Shown piece by piece: positions 25,070 to 33,358 of a stretch of 42,039 bases of DNA. How positions within the stretch are numbered: position 1 is the first letter of the stretch; every line of letters starts with the position of its first letter. The notes beneath the pieces were generated by a model. It saw only the letters and a list, made by a program, of their open reading frames with translations. It was not told the DNA's origin and searched no databases. Source of the DNA: CALCNS01 sp937897315 (GTDB lineage Bacteria > Bacillota > JAAYKD01); NCBI GenBank assembly GCA_036744005.1, contig DAINOJ010000019.1, positions 1 to 42,039 of the forward strand. The letters run 5' to 3'. Both the position numbers and the translations under genes were made by a program.

Positions 25070-26451
25070 TATTTCGTTTCGTCTGGTAATGTTCTGAGCT
25101 CATAAGCCATCACTTCTGCCATTCCTCTTTGGCGTAATTTTTCTGTCATTTCTGCCGGAGTTTTCTTGCGGAAAGGCAGTTGATTCACCGTAGCAAAACG
25201 CCCTATCATTTTGGCCACAAGAATCGCATCGAGTTGGATGGTTCTGGGATTCAGTTTATCTAAGGTGTCCCAATATGTGTGACCAAATCCGCGAGGTGCT
25301 CCTCCGTTGTTGCTAGGATTGCTCGATGCATAGGATCCCGACGGGAAGCCTACTGCACTAAAATGATACATATCACTATAGGTGCCAATCGCATCTCCAA
25401 TGCGCACATGTCCTTCGTGCATTTGTCCAAAAAGCTGTTTTAACCAAGCTAGATCCTCGGACCAACCTTGCAGTGTCAAGCGTCCAAAGTACCCGTTACC
25501 GGCGCAATCTAAGTTTAGCATAAACACAATATTCTCACCTTTATGCGCTTTCACATATGCTTCCGATCCCAGCAACCCCATTTCTTCTTGTGCGAAACCT
25601 ATGAATCGAATTGTGCGGTCGAGTCTGCCTTTTTGTGTGGCCAATGCTTTTGCAGCTTCCAAGATGACTGCGATGCCCGTTCCGTTATCCACAGCAGCCG
25701 GACTGATATCGTGACCGTCGTAGTGTCCACCAATCACGATAATTTCTTCGGGTTTCGTACTACCCTTTATCTCTCCAACCGCATTATAGCTGATGGTCGG
25801 GGCAGCGGCATTATTAGACCAGATTTTTAAGGTAATCGGTCCTTGCTTCCCTGCTCTGAGTATTTCCATTCCCGTTTCCAAGGAGATCGAAATCACTGGC
25901 ACTTCACAGTTTTGACCAAATCTTGCTGAACCGGTCTCGGGTAAACCTCCGCCTTCCCCTCTTAGCCAAATAAAGCCAATCGCACCGGCTTCAATCGCTC
26001 TGCCGAGTTTCTCACCACGATGCATGCCTCGATGAAAAAAAGCTGGATTTGCTGTACTGACCATCGCAATGGCACCTTTTAATTGTTCTCGATAATCTGC
26101 GTAAGACTGTGGGTCCCCATCTCCAAGATATACTAAGGGTGCTTCCACCATGCCTGCAGGGCAGTTGGGCAACGCAATGCAAGGAAATGCTTTTGAGAAT
26201 GGTGCGGTCATCTCCAAGGTCGTTTCTTTTCTGGTCCAACCATGACAAGAAAACGATTCGGTCCATGAAGAGTCCACACCAAGTTCCAGCATTCTCTGCA
26301 CAAGAAAATTACCCGCATCGCGTTCCTCTTGGCTCCCGCCAAAACGCGAACCGTGTTTGGTAACCAACTCCTCAATGAAATCTGCTCCGGCACGAGAGGC
26401 ATACAGCTCTGCCAAAATTTTGTCATCCATATCTTTCCAAAATTCTCTCAA
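25066..26451 (-). CDS. M28-family aminopeptidase with PA-like insert
   Basis: A metallopeptidase of 461 residues. The zinc ligands are visible: H in GGHYDGHD, bridging D in AAVDNGTG, the E-E pair in FAQEEMGLLGS, D in LNLDCAG and H in GFGHTYWDT. A PA-like domain (about 100-210) precedes the catalytic core. There is no signal peptide, so it is probably cytoplasmic. TTG at 26451 is preferred as start because AGGAG is eight bases upstream; the GTG at 26460 lies on that site. The 3' end overlaps cdd by four bases. Confidence 0.9.
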   Translation of the reverse strand: MREFWKDMDDKILAELYASRAGADFIEELVTKHGSRFGGSQEERDAGNFLVQRMLELGVDSSWTESFSCHGWTRKETTLEMTAPFSKAFPCIALPNCPAGMVEAPLVYLGDGDPQSYADYREQLKGAIAMVSTANPAFFHRGMHRGEKLGRAIEAGAIGFIWLRGEGGGLPETGSARFGQNCEVPVISISLETGMEILRAGKQGPITLKIWSNNAAAPTISYNAVGEIKGSTKPEEIIVIGGHYDGHDISPAAVDNGTGIAVILEAAKALATQKGRLDRTIRFIGFAQEEMGLLGSEAYVKAHKGENIVFMLNLDCAGNGYFGRLTLQGWSEDLAWLKQLFGQMHEGHVRIGDAIGTYSDMYHFSAVGFPSGSYASSNPSNNGGAPRGFGHTYWDTLDKLNPRTIQLDAILVAKMIGRFATVNQLPFRKKTPAEMTEKLRQRGMAEVMAYELRTLPDETKY

Positions 26452-26513
26452 GTTATTCACTCCTTTTCACTCTTTACCGACCCTTTTCTATATGAAGCTA
26501 TGGCTTTCCTGCA

Positions 26514-26557
26514 AAAAAGAAACCGCAGATCTGAATCTTACTTCAGAACTGCGGTTT
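26514..26557 (-). terminator. Terminator of the rnf operon
   Basis: A stem of AACCGCAG (26521-26528) with CTGCGGTT (26549-26556), extended by an inner TCTGAA/TTCAGA pairing, is followed on the minus strand by TTTCTTTTTT. It lies four bases after the rnfB stop codon. Confidence 0.85.
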
Positions 26558-26560
26558 TTA

Positions 26561-27415
26561 TTATGGAACGATGTTTAAGCGACTTTGTTTTTCTAGATCG
26601 AGAATTAAAGACTTTGTGGGACATTTACTAACACAAACCCCACAACCCGTGCATTTATCATAATCGATCACTGCCACATTTTTTAGCTTTCTTGGATTCG
26701 GCCAAGAATCGGTCGAAGCATCTTTCACCACATGTATTGCACCATAGGGGCAATTTTTCTCACAGATACCACAGGCAATACAACCAGTTGTACACCCTGT
26801 CTTCCTAGTATCGGCACCCGTGTCTTGGGAGGAGCAGTTGACGTGAACCGCAGAGGCTTTGGGAACGACGATGAATAATTGTTTCGGACATTCTTTGACG
26901 CACTTACCGCAATTTTGACACTTATCTTCGTCAATGACAGGAATGCCTTTTTCGTTCATCGATATGGCATCAAAGGGACATACCCGAACGCAATCGGCAT
27001 ATCCTAAACAGCCATATGCACAAGACTCGGCTCCACCACCCAGTAAGTTGGCTGCGCGGCAAGTTTCAATTCCGGTATAACTACCTCGTTGATTGCAATC
27101 GCCACTACACATTAGAGAAGCTACTTTGACTACGCCTTCCGAAGAAAGCGTTTGACCCATAATTTGACCTACATTAGCTGCGACAGGAGCGCCACCCACC
27201 GGGCAAGCATCCACAGGAGCTTTGCCATTGGCTATGGCTGCTGCCAAACCGGCACAACCGGGATAACCACAAGCGCCGCAGTTTGCTCCGGGAAGAGCAT
27301 TCTGAATCGCTTCAACTTTAGGATCAATTTCAACGGAAAATTTCGAGCTAGCAAATGCCAAAAGTGTACCAAAGGCAGCACCCAAAATTCCCAAAGATGC
27401 AATGCTTTGTAACAT
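26561..27415 (-). CDS. rnfB: Rnf complex subunit RnfB (polyferredoxin)
   Basis: A protein of 284 residues. One N-terminal membrane helix is followed by a four-Cys cluster CGACGYPGC...CP and then several 4Fe-4S motifs in the C-terminal part, including CVRVCP, CQNCGKCVKECP, CIACGICEKNCP and CTGCGVCVSKCP. RnfB is the entry point for electrons from reduced ferredoxin in the ferredoxin:NAD+ oxidoreductase. GGAGGC precedes the ATG. It is the last gene of the operon, 11 bases after rnfA, and is followed by a terminator. Confidence 0.96.
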   Translation of the reverse strand: MLQSIASLGILGAAFGTLLAFASSKFSVEIDPKVEAIQNALPGANCGACGYPGCAGLAAAIANGKAPVDACPVGGAPVAANVGQIMGQTLSSEGVVKVASLMCSGDCNQRGSYTGIETCRAANLLGGGAESCAYGCLGYADCVRVCPFDAISMNEKGIPVIDEDKCQNCGKCVKECPKQLFIVVPKASAVHVNCSSQDTGADTRKTGCTTGCIACGICEKNCPYGAIHVVKDASTDSWPNPRKLKNVAVIDYDKCTGCGVCVSKCPTKSLILDLEKQSRLNIVP

Positions 27416-27426
27416 GTGCGTGCCTC

Positions 27427-28017
27427 CTACAAAACTAAAATATCTTTAAAGAGTCCCTGGAAACCATAAAAGGCAATGGCCATTAGACCTGCCGTGATAA
27501 AGGCCATGGGGAATCCTTGCAAAGACTTTGGAATATTGGAGAAGGCTAATCTCTCGCGAACCCCAGCCATGAGGGTAATCGCTAATAAAAAGCCGAGTGC
27601 GGAAGCAAAGCCATTGACCATGGCGTAGAAGAAATTGTATTGCGCCTGAATGTTTAACACTGTCACACCCAAAACGGCACAGTTGGTGGTGATTAACGGT
27701 AAGTATACACCCAAAGCTTGATACAAGGTCGGACTTGTTTTCTGAATAACCATTTCCACGAACTGTACCAAAGCTGCAATGACAAGAATGAAAGCAACGG
27801 TTTGCATAAAGGGAATTCCTAACAAGTTTAGCACATAGTGCTGAATCAACCATGTTACTCCTGAGGCAACTGTCATAACGAAAGTCACCGCAACACCCAT
27901 GCCCACAGCGGTCTCCACCTTTTGAGAGACACCAAGGAACGGACAAATACCAAGGAATTTGACGAAAATAAAGTTGTTAATCAGTATTCCTGCGATTAGT
28001 ATGGAAATAAACTGCAT
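27427..28017 (-). CDS. rnfA: Rnf complex subunit RnfA (membrane)
   Basis: A membrane protein of 196 residues with six predicted helices, homologous to RnfE. The conserved Cys-containing helices are KFLGICPFLGVS and LITTNCAVLGVTVLN; in the known structures these Cys residues, with those of RnfE, hold an iron-sulfur cluster inside the membrane. GGAGGGG precedes the ATG at 28017. It sits between rnfE and rnfB. Confidence 0.96.
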   Translation of the reverse strand: MQFISILIAGILINNFIFVKFLGICPFLGVSQKVETAVGMGVAVTFVMTVASGVTWLIQHYVLNLLGIPFMQTVAFILVIAALVQFVEMVIQKTSPTLYQALGVYLPLITTNCAVLGVTVLNIQAQYNFFYAMVNGFASALGFLLAITLMAGVRERLAFSNIPKSLQGFPMAFITAGLMAIAFYGFQGLFKDILVL

Positions 28018-28032
28018 GTCCTATCCCCTCCT

Positions 28033-28638
28033 CTACGCTGTTTTTTGGCGATTGGACAGCAGATTAATTGCACCCAATACCAAACCTAATGTTAAGAACG
28101 CTCCTGGCGCTTGTACCATGACCTTTGCGACTGGGAAATCTACACCAAGCACATTGATCCCAAAAAAGGTTCCACTACCCAAGATTTCTCGGAATGTTGC
28201 AACTATCATTAACGCAGCCATATACCCAGCTCCCATGCCGATACCATCTAGAGCAGATAATACGACTGAGTTCTTGTAAGCAAAGCTTTCTGCACGTGCC
28301 AAAATAATGCAGTTCACAACGATTAAAGGAATGAAGATACCTAATGTTTTATGCATATCCGGCATATATGCTTCCATCACGAGATCTACAATGGTCACAA
28401 ACGTAGCGATGACCACAACAAAAGCAGGAATACGTATCTTATCGGGTATCACTTTTCGCAGAGCAGAAATCAACACGTTGGAACAAGTCAAGACGAAGAT
28501 AACTAGAATCCCCATCCAAAATCCGTTGGCCACAGCGGTTGATACGGCCAAAGAAGGGCATGTTCCTAAAACCAGACGGAACAGTGGGTTTTCGGTAATA
28601 AGGCCATTGGTTAAGGTTTTAATGTATTTATTGTTCAT
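28033..28638 (-). CDS. rnfE: Rnf complex subunit RnfE (membrane)
   Basis: A membrane protein of 201 residues related to RnfA. Its signatures are RLVLGTCPSLAVS near residue 22 and PLIVVNCIILARAE around 104, giving the two Cys for the shared cluster with RnfA. The start codon overlaps the rnfD stop in an ATGA, so translation is coupled directly to rnfD. In the usual operon rnfG lies between these two genes; here there is no room for it. Confidence 0.96.
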   Translation of the reverse strand: MNNKYIKTLTNGLITENPLFRLVLGTCPSLAVSTAVANGFWMGILVIFVLTCSNVLISALRKVIPDKIRIPAFVVVIATFVTIVDLVMEAYMPDMHKTLGIFIPLIVVNCIILARAESFAYKNSVVLSALDGIGMGAGYMAALMIVATFREILGSGTFFGINVLGVDFPVAKVMVQAPGAFLTLGLVLGAINLLSNRQKTA

Positions 28639-29585
28639 TTGCCTTTACCCACCTTTCCGAATTTTCTGGGAATTGTAAACTTCTCAATGAGAGGGGCACA
28701 AATATTCATTAACAAAATGGAGAATGAGACCCCTTCTGGATATCCACCCCATAAGCGAATTAAAATAGTGATGAAGCCACACCCAAAGCCATAGATCCAG
28801 CGTCCGGTTGAGGTGGATGGAGAGGTCACATAATCGGTCGCCATGAAAATCGCTCCCAACATGACACCACCCGCTAACAAGTGGAATAACCCGGAGTTTA
28901 GACCATCGACTCCGAAAATACTTCCTAAAATAAAGACGGTTCCCAGGTAAGCCAAAGGAATACGGTAATCGATTAACTCTTTATAAATGAGGTAGATACC
29001 CCCAGCTAGCAATGCCAACGCTGAGGTTTCGCCGATGCTGCCACCAATGAAACCGATAAACATATCCCACAATAAAGGCAGTGTTGCTGTATCGGGAACT
29101 CCCGCTTTCGCAATGGCCAGCGGAGTAGCGGTCGCAATGGCATCCATGGGTGTAACCCATGCTACCATTTGACTGGGCCAAGCAGCCATGAGCATGGCTC
29201 TGGCAGCTAGGGCTGGGTTCATGAAGTTCTGTCCAAGGCCCCCAAACACCTGCTTGACAATCGCAATGGCAAATGCTGCTCCTACCACACCAATCCATAA
29301 CGGAGCAGCTACCGGTAAATTCATACCCAATAACAACCCAGTTAAGACTGCCGATCCATCCGAAATGGTAACTTTTTTGTGCATGAGCTTCTGAACAACA
29401 AATTCAGTGAGTACGGCAGAGAGGACACACAAAACCATATGCAATAACGCTCTCATTCCAAAGAAAACAACCCCAGCCGAGGCAGCCGGTATTAAAGCCA
29501 AAACCACCGTGAACATAATCTTCTTAGTTGTCAGGGGCGAACGAATATGCGGAGGCGCCTGAACTATGAGTTTCATTTCATCCAT
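28635..29585 (-). CDS. rnfD: Rnf complex subunit RnfD (membrane flavoprotein)
   Basis: A membrane protein of 316 residues with about nine helices. It carries the FMN-attachment region DAIATATPLA, where T154 is the expected residue for the phosphoester-linked FMN, and NFMNPALAARA in the preceding helix. It passes electrons across the membrane and helps couple them to ion movement. It follows rnfC by 15 bases and overlaps rnfE by four bases. Length is normal, with no sign of fusion to an RnfG domain. Confidence 0.96.
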   Translation of the reverse strand: MDEMKLIVQAPPHIRSPLTTKKIMFTVVLALIPAASAGVVFFGMRALLHMVLCVLSAVLTEFVVQKLMHKKVTISDGSAVLTGLLLGMNLPVAAPLWIGVVGAAFAIAIVKQVFGGLGQNFMNPALAARAMLMAAWPSQMVAWVTPMDAIATATPLAIAKAGVPDTATLPLLWDMFIGFIGGSIGETSALALLAGGIYLIYKELIDYRIPLAYLGTVFILGSIFGVDGLNSGLFHLLAGGVMLGAIFMATDYVTSPSTSTGRWIYGFGCGFITILIRLWGGYPEGVSFSILLMNICAPLIEKFTIPRKFGKVGKGK

Positions 29586-29600
29586 TTCCTTCGCTCCTTT

Positions 29601-30923
29601 CTATTTCTTCTGCTCGGCTCTTTTGGCCATGACATAGTTCTTCCCAATTCTCATATAATGTAAGAGGGGAATCTTTGCGGGGCAAACGTAAGCACAAGCG
29701 GAACATTCGCGACAATCGAGAACGTTGAAGTTCTCAAGACCTTCGGTATCACCTATTTTTGAATACTTGGCCACTTGATGAGGAACCAGATGACAAGGGC
29801 ACGCCTGAACACAAAGACCACAATGAATGCATTCGGTCATTTCGCCATGGTTCACTTGCTCTTGCGTCAAAACCACAAACCCGTTGTTTTGCTTGGTAAG
29901 AGGAATGCCGGTATGATACTGAGCAAACCCCGTCATTGGCCCGCCCACTACGACACTTCCGGGAATTCCAGCGTATCCTCCAACTGCTTGTAGCGCATCT
30001 TCGATTTTTGTACCAACCCGGACAAGGAAATTACCTGGTTTTCCTACAGCTCCGGAGAATGTCATAACTCTTTCGATAAGAGGTTTTCCGGTTTGTAAGG
30101 TGCGCCCAATCGCCCACGCTGTAGCTACATTGGCAACCACCACACCTACATCATGAGGTAGCCCCCCAGTGGGTATTTCACGGCCTGTTACCGCATAAAC
30201 AAGTTGACGCTCTTCTCCTTGAGGATACTTCGGTACTAGCGGAACAATATCGATTCCCTTTTCCGCAAGCATCTTTCCGTGAAGTGCTTCAATTGCACCT
30301 TCCATGGTGATTTTTACCCCAATATATGCATGAGTCACGCCCAAAACCTTCATCATAGCGCGAATACCCAAAATCATGGTTTCGGTTTCCTCAATAATAA
30401 CTCGTTGATCGCAAGTCAAATAAGGTTCGCACTCGACACCGTTAATGATGAGCATTTCTATTTTCTTATCGGCAGGAGGTGCTAGCTTCACAGAAGTCGG
30501 AAAACCAGCTCCGCCTAACCCAACGATACCTGCATCTTTGATCATAGTGCGAATCTCATCGGCAGACATATTGTCCAAAAACCGAGGCCCGGAGATATCC
30601 TCTGCAGGGGTATCTTGAAAATCGTTCTCAATGGTGATAGACATGGTTTTTGACCCTAAGGCCGAATCTACCATAGCGATGGATTTCACTTTACCTGAGA
30701 CACTGGAGTGAACCGGAGCACTGACATAGGATTGGCTATCACCAATCTTTTGACCCATTTTGACCAAATCGCCAACTTTGACCAATGGTGTACAGGGAGC
30801 ACCAATATGTTGCTGCATCGGTATCACAACTAGTTGTGGTGGATTCATGACTTGAATGGGATCTAATGCGGTAAGCTTGGTTTTAGGTGGATGAATACCT
30901 CCACGAAATGTTTTTAAGCGCAT
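29601..30923 (-). CDS. rnfC: Rnf complex subunit RnfC (NADH-binding)
   Basis: A peripheral protein of 440 residues on the cytoplasmic side. The N-terminal barrel-sandwich-like domain (about 1-110) is followed by the FMN/NADH site AGIVGLGGAGFPTSVKL and NGVECEPYLTCDQR, then two 4Fe-4S motifs, CIHCGLCVQACP and CRECSACAYVCP. It exchanges electrons with NAD+/NADH. AGAGGTGA precedes the ATG. First gene of the rnf operon, with its own promoter. Confidence 0.96.
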   Translation of the reverse strand: MRLKTFRGGIHPPKTKLTALDPIQVMNPPQLVVIPMQQHIGAPCTPLVKVGDLVKMGQKIGDSQSYVSAPVHSSVSGKVKSIAMVDSALGSKTMSITIENDFQDTPAEDISGPRFLDNMSADEIRTMIKDAGIVGLGGAGFPTSVKLAPPADKKIEMLIINGVECEPYLTCDQRVIIEETETMILGIRAMMKVLGVTHAYIGVKITMEGAIEALHGKMLAEKGIDIVPLVPKYPQGEERQLVYAVTGREIPTGGLPHDVGVVVANVATAWAIGRTLQTGKPLIERVMTFSGAVGKPGNFLVRVGTKIEDALQAVGGYAGIPGSVVVGGPMTGFAQYHTGIPLTKQNNGFVVLTQEQVNHGEMTECIHCGLCVQACPCHLVPHQVAKYSKIGDTEGLENFNVLDCRECSACAYVCPAKIPLLHYMRIGKNYVMAKRAEQKK

Positions 30924-30987
30924 AAAAAGTCACCTCTTATTGAGTTTATCCGTTCTTTTTTTCGCTAAATGGCTTTGTACCACGTTC

Positions 30988-31018
30988 ATTATACCACAAA
31001 ACATATCACATATTACAA
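30988..31018 (-). promoter_or_regulatory. Predicted promoter of the rnf operon
   Basis: Minus-strand TATAAT (30988-30993) preceded by TGG gives an extended -10; a possible -35 TTGTAA (31013-31018) is 19 bases away, longer than ideal. The start of rnfC is about 65 bases downstream. No riboswitch-like fold was recognised in the leader. Confidence 0.5.
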
Positions 31019-31053
31019 CATAATTTTCACAAAGTTTAGCAGGAATTTGTCTT

Positions 31054-31944
31054 TTATTCATCGTTGACCAATAACTGGTGAAAATAATGACGGAGAATAT
31101 AAAGATGACGTGGTAGCTCCACATTCATGATGCGTTCTCCATTTGTAACGTCAGACCATTGTTGAAGACTCTTTATGGTATCTTGCCAAAGTTCTGTTTG
31201 CTCCTGTGTAGGAAAATCATACTGGGTATTTATAATCGCTTGTAACTCTGTTTGAATGGATATTGCGTCCTGAGATTCGCTATAGAGTTTACTTGCTAAG
31301 GCGTCAAAGCTAGATACCGCTTTTGCAAAAGCATAGAAATCGTGCTCAGCGGAAATGGGCTCTGTGTGTTGAGAAACCCAATTCCATTCGATGGGGTAGG
31401 CATCGTCAAACCCGTTTTGTTCTGCAAATTCCAAAAAATCCTCTGCCACATCAGAACTGCGATACGGTCCTATAAAAAGGATGGCTCCATTAGAAACTCG
31501 ATCAGACCAAATTTCCAAACCCTCTGCACGATAGTCTTGGCTTTCTTGCTCAATCCACTCGATGTCCGTACTAAATGCCAATTGTAATCTCCACCAAGTA
31601 AACACGGAGAAATGGGCTTTGTAGGGTTCATTTACGATACTCGGTTTCGGTTCTGGAATAGTGGATTCAGAATTTGGTTTTGGTTCATTTGCTTCAGCCG
31701 GTTCCTGGCTATGATTTGGAAGGATAAACTGCCAAATCTCTTTCCATGGACTCGTTTGCTGTGTGGAGGCTTTTATTTGCTCCCACCATGGGAAAGCCTT
31801 TTCCGAGAAATTGAGATCAATGGCTTCCATGAGCAATGGACTAAGAAAAAAGCCTACGACCAACGCTCCAAGCATGAGAAAAACCAACAAAAACGGAAAC
31901 TTCTTCTGTTGTTGCTTTCTTCTGCGGCTGCTTCTTGGTTCCAT
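31054..31944 (-). CDS. Membrane-anchored protein with SPOR-like domain
   Basis: A protein of 296 residues that I cannot assign to a named gene. A basic N-terminus (RSSRRRKQQQKK) precedes one hydrophobic helix (about 19-38), so it should be a single-pass protein with its bulk outside. After a Glu/Pro-rich linker (about 78-105) the segment WWRLQLAFS...ILFIGPYRSSDVAEDFLEFAEQNG resembles a SPOR fold, which binds denuded peptidoglycan; the match is weak. The last 90 residues are helical and unknown. The ATG at 31944 is chosen because GAGGTG lies nine bases upstream. It lacks room for its own promoter after the aminotransferase terminator, so it may be read through from that gene. Confidence 0.7.
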   Translation of the reverse strand: MEPRSSRRRKQQQKKFPFLLVFLMLGALVVGFFLSPLLMEAIDLNFSEKAFPWWEQIKASTQQTSPWKEIWQFILPNHSQEPAEANEPKPNSESTIPEPKPSIVNEPYKAHFSVFTWWRLQLAFSTDIEWIEQESQDYRAEGLEIWSDRVSNGAILFIGPYRSSDVAEDFLEFAEQNGFDDAYPIEWNWVSQHTEPISAEHDFYAFAKAVSSFDALASKLYSESQDAISIQTELQAIINTQYDFPTQEQTELWQDTIKSLQQWSDVTNGERIMNVELPRHLYILRHYFHQLLVNDE

Positions 31945-31974
31945 ACTATCCATCACCTCAATTATAAAAAGATA

Positions 31975-32002
31975 GGCCATCTCGAAAAGGATTGAGATGG
32001 CC
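31975..32002 (-). terminator. Terminator after the aminotransferase gene
   Basis: A perfect nine-base stem, GGCCATCTC (31975-31983) and GAGATGGCC (31994-32002), is followed on the minus strand by TATCTTTTTAT. It lies only about 30 bases before the start of the next gene on the same strand. Confidence 0.78.
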
Positions 32003-32016
32003 CGAAAGACTATGGT

Positions 32017-33204
32017 TTAACCTTTCCAGTGGTTCAGCAGATCGGCCAAAATTTCAATGCCTCTGACGAGCTGCTCATCCTTCGGTGTTGAATAATTTAA
32101 GCGAACCGATTGAGTAGGTTGCGTACTATCGACAAAGAAATTGTTACCTGGGACAATCGCTACCCCTGCTTGCAGTGCTGCTTTGGTAAAATCGAAAATA
32201 TTCACTCCTTGAGGTAAATCACACCAGACAAATAACCCTCCATCCGGAACGGTATGCTTTACTGACGGCATGAGGGTGTCGAGTCCATTGAGCATCAGTT
32301 GACATTTATGGCGATAAATGCTGCGGAGTCGCTCTAAATGTGCTTGGAAATCGAATTGTGTCAACAAACGATGAACGACCATTTGAGCCAATATATTGGC
32401 ATGCACGTCGTTGCACTGCTTTGCAATGGTCATTTTTGCCAAAACCGGTTTAGGTCCAGCAACGAATCCTACCCGCATACCGGGAGAAATTACTTTTGAA
32501 TAAGAACCACAATATAATACGATTCCTTCTTCATCTATGGATTTAATGCTGGGAACATGTTCCCCACGGAAACGCAATTCACCGTATGGATTATCTTCTA
32601 CGATCATTACTTGATGACGTACAGCTATTTCGTAAATGGCTTTGCGTTTTGCTAAGCTCATAGTTCGGCCGGATGGGTTTTGGAAAGTGGGAATCAAATA
32701 GATGATTTTTGTTTTTGGATTTTCTTTTAGTGCTCTTTCCAAATCATCGGGGCGAATACCATCTTCTTCCATGGGTAAGCCAACCAAGTTCAAGCTGTAC
32801 GAACGGAAGGTATTGAGACTTCCAATGAAACTTGGATTCTCGCAAATAACCGTATCCCCTTCATCACATAACACTTTGGCAGCATAATCCATGGCTTGTT
32901 GACCACCGGAGATGATGTTTACTTCGTCAAAATCACGTCCGATGCCATAATTAGTTTTTAAGTATTCTTTCATGGCTTGCCTTAAAGCCGGATACCCTTC
33001 GGTAAGCGAATACTGCAAGGCAGCTATGGGATTTTCACGGTAAATCTCTTCGGTGAAACGAATGATGGCTTCTACTGGGAATGCTTCCGGAGCTGGATTA
33101 CCTGCAGCAAAAGGGATGATTTTTGGATCGGCTGTTGCTTTTAGAATTTCTCGAATAGCCGATGGTTGCATGCTGGAAATCCTTTTTGAAAATACATATT
33201 CCAT
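32017..33204 (-). CDS. PLP-dependent aminotransferase (class I/II, LysN/ARO8-like)
   Basis: A protein of 395 residues with a fold type I aminotransferase pattern: ISGGQQAMDYAAKVL (cofactor phosphate site), IYLIPTFQNPSGRTMS, IVEDNPYGELRF and the Schiff-base Lys in CGSYSKVISPGMRVGF. The C-terminal GGLFVWCDLP and VRLNYS (Arg for the substrate carboxylate) complete it. The style is that of 2-aminoadipate or aromatic amino acid transaminases with broad specificity. It lacks the DNA-binding N-terminus of MocR regulators. GGAGTGAG precedes the ATG. It has its own promoter and a terminator. Confidence 0.92.
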   Translation of the reverse strand: MEYVFSKRISSMQPSAIREILKATADPKIIPFAAGNPAPEAFPVEAIIRFTEEIYRENPIAALQYSLTEGYPALRQAMKEYLKTNYGIGRDFDEVNIISGGQQAMDYAAKVLCDEGDTVICENPSFIGSLNTFRSYSLNLVGLPMEEDGIRPDDLERALKENPKTKIIYLIPTFQNPSGRTMSLAKRKAIYEIAVRHQVMIVEDNPYGELRFRGEHVPSIKSIDEEGIVLYCGSYSKVISPGMRVGFVAGPKPVLAKMTIAKQCNDVHANILAQMVVHRLLTQFDFQAHLERLRSIYRHKCQLMLNGLDTLMPSVKHTVPDGGLFVWCDLPQGVNIFDFTKAALQAGVAIVPGNNFFVDSTQPTQSVRLNYSTPKDEQLVRGIEILADLLNHWKG

Positions 33205-33225
33205 TTTAGCTCACTCCTACTCTTT

Positions 33226-33254
33226 ATATTATGGGTTTTACTTCTTCTCCACAA
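33226..33254 (-). promoter_or_regulatory. Predicted promoter of the aminotransferase gene
   Basis: Minus-strand TTGTGG (33249-33254), a 17-base spacer and TAATAT (33226-33231), ending about 22 bases before the start codon. Confidence 0.5.
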
Positions 33255-33311
33255 GGAGATTCTCCTGCTTTGTTCGTTCTTTTTATCAATAAGATATTTT
33301 GTTTCCATAGA

Positions 33312-33348
33312 AAACGGCACCTTGCCTGAGACAGGCAAGGTGCCGTTT
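33312..33348 (-). terminator. Terminator of the surface-protein operon
   Basis: A perfect 16-base stem, AAACGGCACCTTGCCT (33312-33327) and AGGCAAGGTGCCGTTT (33333-33348), has a five-base loop and lies ten bases after the stop codon of the giant SLH gene. The T run is short (TTTTC), but the stem is very stable. Confidence 0.85.
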
Positions 33349-33358
33349 GATACTAGAT

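Noticed and set aside
27446..27946. A 166-codon frame within rnfA
   Set aside because: It overlaps rnfA on the same strand in another frame, is rich in Cys and Ser typical of shadow frames, and has no ribosome site.
32017..33204. MocR-type transcription regulator
   Set aside because: The protein starts directly with the aminotransferase domain and has no N-terminal winged helix.
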